The notes: generated by a model from the sequence alone, not told the origin. A DNA stretch of 64,000 bases from Methylococcaceae bacterium (GCA_013140705.1 JABFSH010000009.1:1-64000); one strand, 5' to 3'. Shown: positions 53,801-63,925, counted from the stretch's first letter. Numbers and translations: made by a program.

Positions 53801-54817
53801 TTAATCGTGATCTTTTCTTGCTAAATTCGCCAGAAGTTTGGCAATCTCGTGTTCGGGCACATTCAGTTCAATCAGTGCATTCTTAAGATGCCACAGTGCG
53901 GTATTCAGATAAATGTCGCTTAAGTGTGGGGTGATCTGTTTTCTATAAAATTCACGCAAATCTTTCGGCTGATTCTGGTCGGTTCCATAAGCGCCAAATA
54001 CGGTTTTTAGAAAATGTCGTTGCTGGTCCAGCAGAGTCTGGAGATTAAGTGCATCCAGAAATGGGCTGAGTTTGGCATCCAGTAATAATTTTCGCACGAC
54101 CGACTCGGTAATTGCCTGAATTGCAGGTTCTCCACCAAGTCTCTGGTAAAGCGGAATGTCTTGCAAAGCAAAAAAATCACTGCGCTTAAGGCCGTCATCG
54201 TCCGTACCCCAAGTAATATTCTTATCCGCTTTTTCAAGCAAGGGAATATGTTTGGAACAATGAATATAGGCTTCTTCAACTTCAACCATGATCCAGCGTT
54301 CAGGACGGTGTTTGCCTTCGGTATTTATTTCATTGATGACATTTTTAGGCAGATCCCGGCGGAATTTCAGCAAATCGTCGTGTTCGACAATTTTAGCTTT
54401 GCCATTTACATGCAGGCCGACCGTGCTGGCAAAAAAATCGACGAAAATCATGCCAATATGGGGGTTTTCAATGATATTGCCCTGACTGGCCAATACACCG
54501 TTACCGCGATATTCGGGATATACGAGATAATTGTCATCCAAAACTCTTACGAAGCCTGGCTTACCGAAGCGAAAAGAGCAATCACATTCGCCGTGTTTAT
54601 CGGACGTTGCGATAAACAGAACTTCCTGCCTGGCGATAAATTCTTTCATGACCGGTGACAAATATTTTAATACCTGTTTGTCATAAAAACGCAAGGCACG
54701 CTGCGTGGTGCCATATTTGAGTTGTAAATAGTGTTCACCCTGCGATCCCGGCAACAAAGTTACCGGCGCCGTGGTCCTCAGAGTGTTTTTGGGTTTGGTT
54801 TTAAATAAACGGAACAT
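53801..54817 (-). CDS. PNPOx-like flavin domain fused to truncated globin
   Basis: A 338-aa two-domain protein. Residues 45-215 resemble a pyridoxamine-5'-phosphate-oxidase-like FMN-binding split barrel (EFIARQEVLFIATSD, GFVRVLDDNYLVYPEYRGNG, RPERWIMVEVEEAYIHCSKHI). Residues 223-335 resemble a truncated hemoglobin (LYQRLGGEPAIQAITESVV, RHFLKTVFG). The proximal heme histidine, expected in an LR-x-x-H pattern, is a tyrosine here (LREFYRKQI). It follows the Fe-S reductase gene by 44 bp, so the two are probably partners. Confidence 0.85.
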   Translation of the reverse strand: MFRLFKTKPKNTLRTTAPVTLLPGSQGEHYLQLKYGTTQRALRFYDKQVLKYLSPVMKEFIARQEVLFIATSDKHGECDCSFRFGKPGFVRVLDDNYLVYPEYRGNGVLASQGNIIENPHIGMIFVDFFASTVGLHVNGKAKIVEHDDLLKFRRDLPKNVINEINTEGKHRPERWIMVEVEEAYIHCSKHIPLLEKADKNITWGTDDDGLKRSDFFALQDIPLYQRLGGEPAIQAITESVVRKLLLDAKLSPFLDALNLQTLLDQQRHFLKTVFGAYGTDQNQPKDLREFYRKQITPHLSDIYLNTALWHLKNALIELNVPEHEIAKLLANLARKDHD

Positions 54818-54861
54818 GTTGTCTCTCCTTTGGTTTTTGATTGATTCCCTACGTGATCTTG

Positions 54862-56208
54862 CTAAACATCCAGTTCGACATTTGAAGCCGGATAGGTGCA
54901 GCAGGCATAAATCCAGCCTTTTTTACTGTCGACCTCATCGATTTCCGCCTGATCCATCATGTCTACCTTGCCCTTCAGGCATTTGGTCATGCATTCGCCG
55001 CACTGGCCGCTACGGCACTCATGACCAATCAGTACGCCGATTCTTTCGGCGAGCTCCAACAGCGTGACACGCCCATCGGAGTCAATGGTTTTGCCCGATT
55101 TGGCAAATTTGACTTGGTAGTTGCCGGTTTCATGCCGCAAGGGCTGGTTGAGACAGGAGTTTTGCGGCTTTATGATGGGACTATTGACGGTGTAACTTTC
55201 ACAAAATAATTTACTTGATGGCAAATTCAGCTTCAGCAAACTTTTTTTACACATTGCCATGAAAGAATCGGGTCCGCATAAATAAACCGTTCGTTCCGGC
55301 AGATCCGGCACGAGGTTTGCGATCATTTTTTCATTAATTCGTCCGGTTAAGCCGAGCCACTGGGAGTAATCAATCGTCTCCGCTGTCAGGGTAATGGCCA
55401 GTTTGATGTTCTGGTGGCGTGCTGCGATTAATTGCAATTCATCACGATAAATAATATCTGCAGGGCTTCGAAAAGACAGCAACAAGCTGACATCCATACG
55501 CGCTTCAGTGTCGACCAGCCAGCGCAGCATGGACATAATGGGGGCTATGCCACTGCCGGCGGCTAGAAACAGCATTTTTTCGGTGGCGTGGGTAACACAA
55601 CTGAATCTTCCGAATGGCCCCTTCAAGTTCAGGGTGTCGCCGATGTTTAGATGATCATTGAGCCAGTTGGAAACAATCCCGCCATTCGGTGCTCGTTTTA
55701 CGGTAAGGTCGATGATTTTGGCCCGGGCAGGGCTTGATGCCAGACTGTACGACCGTTTAAATTCCTGGCCCGAGATAGCCATTGTCAGCGTCATGTATTG
55801 TCCGGACAAATAATCAACGCTTTGACCATCAAGCCGTCCGAGTCGAAACGTTTTGACATCGGGCGTTTCATCATAGCAATTTAGAACAGTGTATTGAGCA
55901 CTCAAGACGGCTTCGTTCGGCACGGGTAGCCTGTTTGAACGGCAAATTTGAACAGCCTCAGGAGAATCAGAACAGTCTGTCAACAGGGGCGATTTCTGCC
56001 CGAAAACTCGCTGATGATTTTCAGCTTCAGAGGGTTTATTGTTTGACTCGGAAAACAGGGTGCTGAACGGGCTGCGGCCTTGGAGCGAGGAGTCGGCAGG
56101 GTAGCATCGGGCAAAATAGATTGTGCTTTCAGGCGTTGCCGATAAAACATTCGACTGCTTGAATAATCGGTGGATCCAGCGATTGGCAGATTTGTCATTA
56201 TTATTCAT
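54862..56208 (-). CDS. FAD/NAD(P) reductase with C-terminal 2Fe-2S ferredoxin
   Basis: A 448-aa electron-transfer protein. Residues about 110-330 form a ferredoxin-NADP reductase module (KRSYSLASSP for FAD, GSGIAPIMSMLRWLV and YLCGPDSFM for NAD(P)). The C-terminal ~90 residues carry a plant-type 2Fe-2S centre: CRSGQCGECM plus a final C at CCTYP. The N-terminal ~100 residues are unrecognised. It resembles Hcr or the reductase half of flavohemoglobin-like systems, and may feed electrons to the PNPOx-globin. ATG at 56208 has GGTGG upstream; the frame extends to 56307. Confidence 0.9.
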   Translation of the reverse strand: MNNNDKSANRWIHRLFKQSNVLSATPESTIYFARCYPADSSLQGRSPFSTLFSESNNKPSEAENHQRVFGQKSPLLTDCSDSPEAVQICRSNRLPVPNEAVLSAQYTVLNCYDETPDVKTFRLGRLDGQSVDYLSGQYMTLTMAISGQEFKRSYSLASSPARAKIIDLTVKRAPNGGIVSNWLNDHLNIGDTLNLKGPFGRFSCVTHATEKMLFLAAGSGIAPIMSMLRWLVDTEARMDVSLLLSFRSPADIIYRDELQLIAARHQNIKLAITLTAETIDYSQWLGLTGRINEKMIANLVPDLPERTVYLCGPDSFMAMCKKSLLKLNLPSSKLFCESYTVNSPIIKPQNSCLNQPLRHETGNYQVKFAKSGKTIDSDGRVTLLELAERIGVLIGHECRSGQCGECMTKCLKGKVDMMDQAEIDEVDSKKGWIYACCTYPASNVELDV

Positions 56209-56382
56209 AATCACCACCCTCGATCGTGTTGTGATGTCACCCAATATTTTCCCAAGGCAAAAACTTAATGGGAGAAAGTGCCGGTGAGCCAGAGTGTCAA
56301 AGTTCAATAGGTCCGTGTTTGGCTTTAATCGTGCACTAACGGCTTACATCTGTCAATAATGGAGGTTAAATTATCCAAGCAC

Positions 56383-56417
56383 AATGACAAATTTCACGCA
56401 TTTTCGGACAAATTGTT
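56383..56417. promoter_or_regulatory. Direct-repeat operator 1 (TTTGTC, 21-bp period)
   Basis: Half-sites GACAAA at 56386-56391 and 56407-56412 (TTTGTC on the minus strand) are 21 bp apart, about 175 bp upstream of the reductase gene. It is near-identical to the block at 53716-53750. Direct repeats two helical turns apart are the usual binding pattern for AraC-family dimers such as the GlxA-type protein in this module. Confidence 0.65.
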
Positions 56418-56621
56418 GACTGAGTGATAGTTGGCCCCGAATTCGGCTTGGGATTCGCTATCGCCCGCTGACTTGTCAGCGGAAAGTCATGTTACAGCTG
56501 TTGTGGCAACATGACCTATGTTATGCCCAATTTAGGTGGATCGTCATTGATCAAATCCTATTCTTACTGAATTTCCGGATTGTCAATAATTAAACCCTGC
56601 AGAGTCAAGGCAAAGTTGTTC

Positions 56622-56838
56622 CTGATTACGTATAAGCTTCAGCCAATATCAAAGAGCCATAAGTTTCCAAAAAAACGTCGCCCCGGCATGGACTGCCGGG
56701 GTCCAGGCTACACGGATGTAAACCCAGTGATGTGTTGTCAGCGAGTCACATCCCTGTGTTCTGGATACCGGCAATCCATGCCGGCATGACGGCTACTTGA
56801 GTGTTTGCTATTTCAGCTGAAGCTTGTGGGTAATCAGG
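56622..56838. mobile_element. Family-A element with nested inverted repeat
   Basis: Terminal repeats CTGATTAC-GTATAAGCTTCAGC and GCTGAAGCTTGTGG-GTAATCAGG pair well. The outer parts are the reverse complement of the element at 44545-44663; the middle carries about 97 extra bases bounded by CCGGCATG and itself an inverted repeat (CCGGCATGGACTGCCGG with CCGGCAATCCATGCCGG). Flanks AAGTTGTT and AAGATGTT are a degraded target duplication. The rest of the 56209-57206 gap has operator 1 and no gene. Confidence 0.8.
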
Positions 56839-57206
56839 AAGATGTTTTCCCCAGCCAGCATTTTCAACCGTTCTTTTTACGGTCAAGGATTTTTTCGGCA
56901 TCCGCTTTTTCAAGTGATCATCGGCTAATCCCGTAGAAGAACGGAAAAAGACGACCCTGATCCGTCATCATTGTTTCGTGCCGATCAGAAAATTATGGCG
57001 TATCGCAAACTTAGTTGTTTTAAACTATGTGGCAGCTTATCCCTTATCGCTGTTGTCGTGCCAGACCGAAGGGCATGATGGGATAATTTTAGCGGCTTCC
57101 TAAACTGCCAGCCATCAGGAGTGGTGCCCACCTTTTTGGGTTAATGTCGGGGCAAAATGTATAAATATCTTTTCGTATCAGTAGTTTAATAAAGATTAGA
57201 AAAAGG

Positions 57207-58991
57207 ATGATAGCCATCATGACACACATACACAATCAGATATTGCCTGAAGGTACGCAACTCGGCGTCTACGAAATCAAAAAAATCTCAAAAGTTGATA
57301 CTTTCGATATCACCTATCGCGCCTGGAATCATCACCTGAAGGAATGGGTGGAAATACAAGAGTATTTTCCTTACGATTTCGCTACTCGCGCACCCGATGG
57401 TTTGGGTGTCGAACCAAAATTCCCAAGCGATAAGGAAAATTTTAACTTTGGCTTAAAGGCATTTTTGGACCAGGCAGAGATTCTCACCCAAATCGAACAT
57501 CCCAATATTGTCAAAGCTGAAAACATTTTGCAATTCAATGAAACAGCTTACCTTATTATGGATTACAAGGAAGGTGTGCCGCTTTCAACGTTGGTAAGGT
57601 CGCCTGCGGCAATTGCCGACACGGAATTAAAATTCATTCTGGTAGCCATGCTGAATGCCTTGCAGAAACTCCACGAATACAATATTGTGCATGGTAATAT
57701 CAAGCCGGCAACTATTATTCTGGGCAAGAATGGCGAACCGCTATTGACCGATTTCGCGGCCGCCCGGTTGGCCATCGCTGGACATACTGCCATGCTCGAG
57801 GGCGAATTAGCCCCTGGTTACGCACCGCCGGAACTTTATGAGCATAATGAGTTCGGCCCCGCCAGCGATTTTTATGCGTTGGGCGCAACGATGCATTATT
57901 GTATTACGCATAAGCAACCCATTGCCGCTCAGAGCCGGATAATGGCTTTAAGCAAAGGCAAACCCGATCCGATGACTCCACTCTCTGAATCTCCGGGCAT
58001 CCCGTATGGTGCGGCGTTGTTGCAGGCAATAGACTGGATGCTACGGCCTGAATATAAAAATCGACCGCATTCAGCAACCGAGATTCTGGTGCTATTAAAG
58101 TCAGAGCTTGTCAACGACCAAGCAGGGCCGATAACATCCAGGCAAGAATCCATGGATGTTGCCCATGGCAGTCCGATAGCCAGGAACCCCGTCTGGGCCG
58201 CTGGCATGGTCGGGATAACAGTATTGATTGTTGCTGGAATATGGTTTGGAAATAAACCTTCAGAATTAAGTGCTGACAAGTCCAGTATAGTCACTGCTCA
58301 GCCTTTATTGCCAGATAAGGCCGGCAAAATCACAGTTACACCAGAGGTAAATGAAGATCAAAGCACCGCGCTTTCCCCCACTCAGGCAAGCCAGGAAGCT
58401 GTCCAGGACAAAATATCCGAGCACACCGATAAAGCAATAAGCGATCCTGCAAACCAGCCAAAGCAAGCCAATGAAGAAAGCGAACTGGAAATAAGTGCTG
58501 ACGACAACCTGCCTCAAAATGGCCTGATAGCGGATGGCACGTCTTCCTCAGCAGGCAAGTCGGAGCTCAGGGATAAATATACTGGCGAACAGGAAACTGA
58601 CAGCACGCAAAAGCTGGCAGTAAATGATGAGTCACTGCATTCGTCCATGAAGCAGAAATTGTTAGAAAAGCCGGCCGACAAAGGTACGATTAATGAATAC
58701 TTGACCGCTGCTAATAAAGCGATGAAAGCCGTGCATTTAACCACCCCATCGAGAGACAATGCCCATAAATACTACCAAATGATTCTAGCCCTGGAGCCAG
58801 ACAATGCTGAAGCGCTTGCCGGGCAGCAGAAAATAGTTGATCGCTATATTTGGTTTATACAGAAAGCAAAGGCTGAAGGTAAACCAAACTCGGCAAAACG
58901 AGCTTTACAAAAGGCTGAATCTGTCTTGCCGGATGACCCCAGACTAAAGAGACTTCGTGCGGAATTAGCTGCTAGTCCGGAGAAGAATTGA
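57207..58991 (+). CDS. Membrane-anchored protein pseudokinase
   Basis: A 594-aa protein. Residues 18-300 have a Hanks-type kinase fold (HPNIVKAENILQFN, IMDYKEGVPLSTLV, GPASDFYALGATMHY). Catalytic residues are lost: the ATP lysine of the usual VAIKE segment is glutamine (VEIQEYFP), the HRD aspartate is asparagine (VHGNIKPATIIL), and the glycine loop is degenerate; DFG reads DFA. One transmembrane helix (MVGITVLIVAGIWFG, about residue 335) leads to a disordered, acidic region and a TPR-like C-terminus (KRALQKAESVLPDDPRL). It is probably a scaffold. The start may be 57207 or 57219. Confidence 0.85.
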   Translation: MIAIMTHIHNQILPEGTQLGVYEIKKISKVDTFDITYRAWNHHLKEWVEIQEYFPYDFATRAPDGLGVEPKFPSDKENFNFGLKAFLDQAEILTQIEHPNIVKAENILQFNETAYLIMDYKEGVPLSTLVRSPAAIADTELKFILVAMLNALQKLHEYNIVHGNIKPATIILGKNGEPLLTDFAAARLAIAGHTAMLEGELAPGYAPPELYEHNEFGPASDFYALGATMHYCITHKQPIAAQSRIMALSKGKPDPMTPLSESPGIPYGAALLQAIDWMLRPEYKNRPHSATEILVLLKSELVNDQAGPITSRQESMDVAHGSPIARNPVWAAGMVGITVLIVAGIWFGNKPSELSADKSSIVTAQPLLPDKAGKITVTPEVNEDQSTALSPTQASQEAVQDKISEHTDKAISDPANQPKQANEESELEISADDNLPQNGLIADGTSSSAGKSELRDKYTGEQETDSTQKLAVNDESLHSSMKQKLLEKPADKGTINEYLTAANKAMKAVHLTTPSRDNAHKYYQMILALEPDNAEALAGQQKIVDRYIWFIQKAKAEGKPNSAKRALQKAESVLPDDPRLKRLRAELAASPEKN

Positions 58992-59009
58992 CTAAAGATA
59001 AATTCCGTA

Positions 59010-59104
59010 GGATGTGCCGACGGCGGGGGGCGCATCGCTCGCGACAGTAATCATCTATAAATGACACTTCGTGTCTTTTATGCCCCAGAGGGTACAGCAC
59101 ATCC
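59010..59104. repeat. GGATGTGC inverted-repeat element
   Basis: GGATGTGC (59010-59017) and GCACATCC (59097-59104) bound a 95-bp stretch. Inside, GACAC-TTC-GTGTC followed by TTTTA (about 59063-59080) could terminate the pseudokinase transcript. GTAGGATGTGC-type elements are common short dispersed repeats. Confidence 0.45.
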
Positions 59105-59154
59105 CACACTCAAATTTCGGGAAGTTATGCTCGTCCCCAAATGTTTTTAGTAAA

Positions 59155-59313
59155 CCTCTAAAAATTGCACTTCGACAAGCTCTCGGCAACTGCTCCATGC
59201 GTTGCTCTACCTCCTGCATCCATGCAGTCGAGTGCGAACGGGTGTTTTGTTAAATCAGCAGCTTATCCGTTCGTGCTGAGCATTTCGACGCATGAACGGA
59301 TAATTTTTAGAGA
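59155..59313. repeat. Family-B repeat (about 159 bp, complete)
   Basis: Ends CCTCTAAAAATT and AATTTTTAGAG form the inverted termini. The interior is the reverse complement of the 42160-42322 copy over nearly its whole length. A further degraded piece (CTTCAACTAGACCC, GCTCCTTCGTTGCTCTAC, CATCCATGTAGGC) follows at 59332-59395. The 58992-59518 gap holds these elements and no gene. Confidence 0.8.
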
Positions 59314-59518
59314 TTCCCTTTAGCTAAATCCCTTCAACTAGACCCTCTTGGCAACAGCTCCTTCGTTGCTCTACTTACCTACATCCATGTAGGCATCCCG
59401 CTGGAGAAGAAAAAAAGCGAGCTTATCGGGAGCGGTATTTTTTTGCCAGGTCCTTTGTGGCATGACGGGCCTCTTACCAGCGGCTCAATGAATTCAGTTA
59501 GAACAACCCGGTTGAGGC

Positions 59519-59968
59519 CTAAAAAGACACCAAAAAAAACAAATAGGCCAGACTCCCGGTAATGGCAATCAATTTTATCTTGTTCACCCAGGACAGGTGA
59601 ATCCAATACACGGCAATGACTTGTTTCTCCCTTTCCCAACGGGCTCGCAGATTATTTTTAGCTCTAAGGTAGAGTGGCACTAGTAATTTCAGCAAACCAT
59701 AGCCCATGCCCAGTGCCATCAACATCAATGTATAAAATACGATCAACTGCGTATCGTGGACTTCGGTGTGAAAAAAATGCTCGACCAGATGGTCTAGTAC
59801 AGATTCGATGCCTTCAAATAAGGTATGCAGTAGTTCGAGAAATAAATCAAAAATGGAATGCAGTATGTCCAGCATTAAGCTGAAGACGACATCGGGAATT
59901 GTAATAATAATGGCAATTCCGATGAGGGCCACACTATAGAATAATTTTCGATTAGTCGGTGGTGCCAT
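59519..59968 (-). CDS. Small inner-membrane protein of unknown function
   Basis: A 149-aa protein: an N-terminal helix (SVALIGIAIIITIPDVVFSLML), an amphipathic stretch rich in His/Glu/Leu (HSIFDLFLELLHTLFEGIES, HFFHTEVHD), a second helix (FYTLMLMALGMGYGLLKLLV) and a third at the C-terminus (IKLIAITGSLAYLFFLVSF). A basic segment (LRAKNNLRARWEREKQV) lies between the last two. No domain recognised. It sits between the family-B repeats and purL on the same strand as purL. Confidence 0.75.
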   Translation of the reverse strand: MAPPTNRKLFYSVALIGIAIIITIPDVVFSLMLDILHSIFDLFLELLHTLFEGIESVLDHLVEHFFHTEVHDTQLIVFYTLMLMALGMGYGLLKLLVPLYLRAKNNLRARWEREKQVIAVYWIHLSWVNKIKLIAITGSLAYLFFLVSF

Positions 59969-60037
59969 TCGTAGCCCTAAGTAGCGAATGAATGAATGGT
60001 ACGGACTTAAGACCGAAGGGACATTGATGCTTTAGTC

Positions 60038-63000
60038 TCAACCAGCGTCTTGAGTCCATGCCTTGGCGTTTCGAAATAAGCGCATCCAGGGTCCATAATC
60101 ACCCCAGTCATCGGGATGCCATGAATTTTGCAAAGTCCTAAAGCAGCGTTCGGGATGCGGCATCATTATAGTAAAGCGCCCGTCGGTTGTGGTCAATCCG
60201 GTAATACCGAGTAGCGAGCCATTGGGGTTGGCCGGAAAGTCGGTCGTAACAACGCCATAGTTATTGACATAGCTTAAAACAACCAGGCCTTCATTCAGTA
60301 CGATAGCCGGATCCATTGAAAATTCGGCGCGGCCTTCACCGTGTGCGATGGCCACAGGCATTCTGGAACCTTCCATGCCGGCCAATAAAACAGATGGCGA
60401 TTTCATCACTTCAACCATGGCGACCCGTGCTTCAAATTGCTCGGATGTATTTCGCATAAATCGTGGCCAGTGTTCTGCGCCTGGAATAATTGCTTTCAGG
60501 CCGGACATCATTTGACAACCGTTACAGACGCCTAAACCAAAGGTATCCTGGCGTTGGAAGAATGCGGAAAACTCATCGCGTGCACGCGTGTTATACAAAA
60601 TGGATTTGGCCCATCCGCCACCGGCTCCCAGGACATCACCATATGAAAAGCCTCCGCAGGCGGCCAGTCCGCTGAAGTTGCTCAAGCTGATGCGACCGTG
60701 AATAATGTCACTCATGTGGACATCGATACAGGTAAACCCGGCACGATCAAAAGCGGCTGCCATTTCGACATGACCATTCACGCCTTGTTCTCTCAAGATG
60801 GCGACTTGGGGGCGAGTCAAGTGAATAAAGGGCGCCGTGATGTCGTCCCTGGTGTCGAAGGTCAAATGAGCGTTCAGGCCCGGATCGTTATCGTCGGTGA
60901 TTTGCCTGAACTGTTGTAACGCGCAATCGGGGTTGTCCCGCAAAGCCTGCATCCGGTAGCTGACTTCCGACCAGATAGCCTGCAATTCTGCGCGGCTGGC
61001 TGAATAGATAATCTGATCGTCAAGGCGGATCGATAGCTGCTGCGATTTAACAACCGTGCCAATACGGTGTGTGCAGTCGACAAGCCCCGCATGTTTTAAG
61101 ACATTGATGACTTCGGCACTATCACTGTTGCGAACCTGTAATACCGCGCCCAACTCTTCATTGAACAATAAGGGCAACAGATCATCGCCCAGGCTGTCAA
61201 GCGCCAGGTTAACCCCTAACCGTCCAGCAAACAGCATTTCAGCGACAGTCGTCAGCAAACCGCCATCAGAGCGGTCGTGATAGGCCAGGATGCAGCCGGA
61301 AGCGTTCAGTGTTTGGATGGCGTCAAAATAGCCTTTCAATAATCCGGGATGATCCAGATCAGGGCAATCATTGCCAAGCTGTTTATAGACTTGCGCCAGC
61401 ACAGAGCCACCAAGCCGATTTTTACCCGCTCCCAGATCAACCAGAATGAGCTCGCTGTTTTCAACATCTTTCAATTGCGGCGTCAGTGTCCGACTGACAT
61501 CGGTTACCGGTGCAAACCCGGTTACGATTAATGACAACGGCGCTGTCATGACTTTTTCACCTTCATGATCCTGCCAGATGGTTTTCATCGACAAGGAATC
61601 CTTACCCACCGGTATGGCGATACCTAAAGCAGGACATAATTCCATGCCGACGGCCTTAACGGTATCGAATAATGCGGCATCTTCACCCGGATAACCGGCT
61701 GCAGCCATCCAGTTGGCCGACAATTTGATTTTTTTCAATGAATCAATACGGGCCGCAGCCAGGTTGGTGATGGTTTCCCCGATAGCCATGCGCCCCGATG
61801 CTGGCGCATCAATAATGGCGATAGGCGCGCGTTCACCCATTGCCATTGCTTCGCCGGTCAGGGCATAAAACCCGGACGCGGTCACGGCGACATCGGCAAC
61901 CGGAACCTGCCAGGGGCCCACCATCTGATCTCTTGCGACAAGACCGGTAATCGAGCGGTCACCGATATGAATCAAAAAGCTTTTATCTGCAACCGCAGGG
62001 AATGACAAGACTCGTTTGACGGCATCATTCAGCCTGATCGCACTCAAGTCCAGAGCAGAAATTCTTGGCAGAACATGCTGTACTTGACGATGCATTTTTG
62101 GCGGTTTGCCGAACAAAATGGACATTGGGATATCGATGGGGTTTGCCCCCAGCCATTCGTCGGTCAGCGATAAATGCTCGGTTTCAGTGGCTTCACCGAT
62201 GACGGCATACAAACAATGCTCGCGTTCGCAAAAAGCCGTGAATAACGCCAGTGCGTCCGGTTTAATGGCGACGACATAGCGTTCCTGCGCTTCATTAGAC
62301 CAGATCTGCATCGGTGACATGCCTACATCGGCATTTTGTACTTTACGCAGTTCAAATCGGCCGCCGCGACCGCAATCATGGATGATTTCGGGTACAGCAT
62401 TCGATAAGCCGCCGGCGCCAATGTCATGGATGGAAATAATGGGCGTCTCATGGCCTAAGGCGTTGCAGTGATTGATGACTTCCTGGCAGCGCCGCTGCAT
62501 TTCAGGGTTTTCACGCTGGACAGACGCAAAGTCGAGTTCTTCAGAACCTGAGCCGGATGCCTGAGAGGATGCGGCGCCACCGCCGAGTCCGATGAGCATG
62601 GCGGGGCCGCCTAGAATGATAATTAATGATCCGGCAGGAATGGCCTGTTTTTCAATCAACATAGGCCGGATTGTGCCCATGCCGCCGGCAATCATGATTG
62701 GTTTATGATAACCACGGAATTCATTGCCGTCACTATTGGCGACAGGTTGTTCGAAGCTGCGGAAATAACCGGCCAGATTGGGGCGGCCAAATTCGTTATT
62801 AAAGGCTGCGCCGCCTAAAGGGCCTTCCAGCATGATATCCAGCGCTGAAGCGATGCGTTCCGGTTTGCCGTTGGCATCCTCCCACGGCTGGGTGAAATCC
62901 GGGATTTTTAAATGGGATACGGAGAACCCGGTCAAACCCGCTTTGGTTGCCGAGCCACGCCCCGTTGCACCTTCATCACGAATTTCTCCGCCAGACCCGG

Positions 63001-63925
63001 TGGCCGCGCCGGGGTAGGGCGAGATGGCGGTAGGATGGTTGTGAGTTTCAACCTTCATTAACAAGTGGGCATCTTCTTCTGTATACGCATATTCACCGGT
63101 CACGGGATTGCGAATGAATACCTGTGCTGGAGAGCCTGTCACTACAGCTGCATTGTCACTATAGGCGGATAGAATGCCATCAGGATGGGTCTGCGCGGTA
63201 TTGCGAATCATGCCGAACAGCGAGATTGCCTGCTCCTGGCTATCAATGGTCCAGTTCGCGTTGAATATTTTATGTCGGCAATGCTCGGAATTGGCCTGCG
63301 CAAACATCATCAATTCAACATCACTTGGGTTTCTACCCAGTTTTTCAAAACTATCGGCCAGATAATCCACCTCATCGTCCGACAAGGCCAGGCCTAACTC
63401 CGTATTCGCCCTGGTTAAGGCTTCACGCCCTTGTTCCATGAGCGCGATGGTTTGTAGCGGTTTAGGATCATGATGACTGAACAGTTCGGGTGTAGCAGCG
63501 CCATCGAAAACTGTTTGGGTCATGCGATCATGCAGGACAGAGCTTAATTGCGTGGTACGGCATGCCGATAGCTCGGATGCGCTGCCGAGAGAATAGGCTA
63601 TCCCGCGCTCAATACGGTTTATCGATAACAATCCACAGCGCTGGGCGATTTCTGTTGCCTTGCTTGACCAGGGGGTCTGGGTTCCGGGTCTGGGTACTAC
63701 GAGAAGTTGCGCATGGTAATCAGGACTTGCAAGGGCATTTGAACCATAGGCCAGCAATTGATTTAAAAGCGCCAGTTCCTCATCATTCAGGGGTTGCTGA
63801 CAGTCGACAAAATGAATGAATTGAGCCTGGACCGAGCTGATGTTGGGCTCAATGGCTTGCAGTTTAGCCAGCAGATTTTGAATACGAAAGTCGGAAAGCG
63901 CAGCGGGTCCAGAAATTGTCAGCAT
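60038..63925 (-). CDS. purL: Phosphoribosylformylglycinamidine synthase PurL
   Basis: A full-length 1295-aa single-chain FGAM synthase for the fourth step of purine synthesis. An N-terminal domain (about 1-150) is followed by two AIRS-type halves with metal/ATP motifs ([37 protein letters not shown]), and a C-terminal class-I glutamine amidotransferase (about 1040-1295) with the nucleophile in [12 protein letters not shown] and the catalytic histidine-glutamate in [10 protein letters not shown]. The long fused form is the normal one in gammaproteobacteria. The final 75 bases of the window beyond its start hold nothing I can identify. Confidence 0.98.
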   Translation of the reverse strand: MLTISGPAALSDFRIQNLLAKLQAIEPNISSVQAQFIHFVDCQQPLNDEELALLNQLLAYGSNALASPDYHAQLLVVPRPGTQTPWSSKATEIAQRCGLLSINRIERGIAYSLGSASELSACRTTQLSSVLHDRMTQTVFDGAATPELFSHHDPKPLQTIALMEQGREALTRANTELGLALSDDEVDYLADSFEKLGRNPSDVELMMFAQANSEHCRHKIFNANWTIDSQEQAISLFGMIRNTAQTHPDGILSAYSDNAAVVTGSPAQVFIRNPVTGEYAYTEEDAHLLMKVETHNHPTAISPYPGAATGSGGEIRDEGATGRGSATKAGLTGFSVSHLKIPDFTQPWEDANGKPERIASALDIMLEGPLGGAAFNNEFGRPNLAGYFRSFEQPVANSDGNEFRGYHKPIMIAGGMGTIRPMLIEKQAIPAGSLIIILGGPAMLIGLGGGAASSQASGSGSEELDFASVQRENPEMQRRCQEVINHCNALGHETPIISIHDIGAGGLSNAVPEIIHDCGRGGRFELRKVQNADVGMSPMQIWSNEAQERYVVAIKPDALALFTAFCEREHCLYAVIGEATETEHLSLTDEWLGANPIDIPMSILFGKPPKMHRQVQHVLPRISALDLSAIRLNDAVKRVLSFPAVADKSFLIHIGDRSITGLVARDQMVGPWQVPVADVAVTASGFYALTGEAMAMGERAPIAIIDAPASGRMAIGETITNLAAARIDSLKKIKLSANWMAAAGYPGEDAALFDTVKAVGMELCPALGIAIPVGKDSLSMKTIWQDHEGEKVMTAPLSLIVTGFAPVTDVSRTLTPQLKDVENSELILVDLGAGKNRLGGSVLAQVYKQLGNDCPDLDHPGLLKGYFDAIQTLNASGCILAYHDRSDGGLLTTVAEMLFAGRLGVNLALDSLGDDLLPLLFNEELGAVLQVRNSDSAEVINVLKHAGLVDCTHRIGTVVKSQQLSIRLDDQIIYSASRAELQAIWSEVSYRMQALRDNPDCALQQFRQITDDNDPGLNAHLTFDTRDDITAPFIHLTRPQVAILREQGVNGHVEMAAAFDRAGFTCIDVHMSDIIHGRISLSNFSGLAACGGFSYGDVLGAGGGWAKSILYNTRARDEFSAFFQRQDTFGLGVCNGCQMMSGLKAIIPGAEHWPRFMRNTSEQFEARVAMVEVMKSPSVLLAGMEGSRMPVAIAHGEGRAEFSMDPAIVLNEGLVVLSYVNNYGVVTTDFPANPNGSLLGITGLTTTDGRFTIMMPHPERCFRTLQNSWHPDDWGDYGPWMRLFRNAKAWTQDAG

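Noticed and set aside
54161-54658. 165-aa frame antisense to the PNPOx-globin gene
   Set aside because: Opposite strand of a gene with clear domains; no ribosome site.
56580-56789. 69-aa frame
   Set aside because: Lies inside the family-A element and is read from its inverted repeats.
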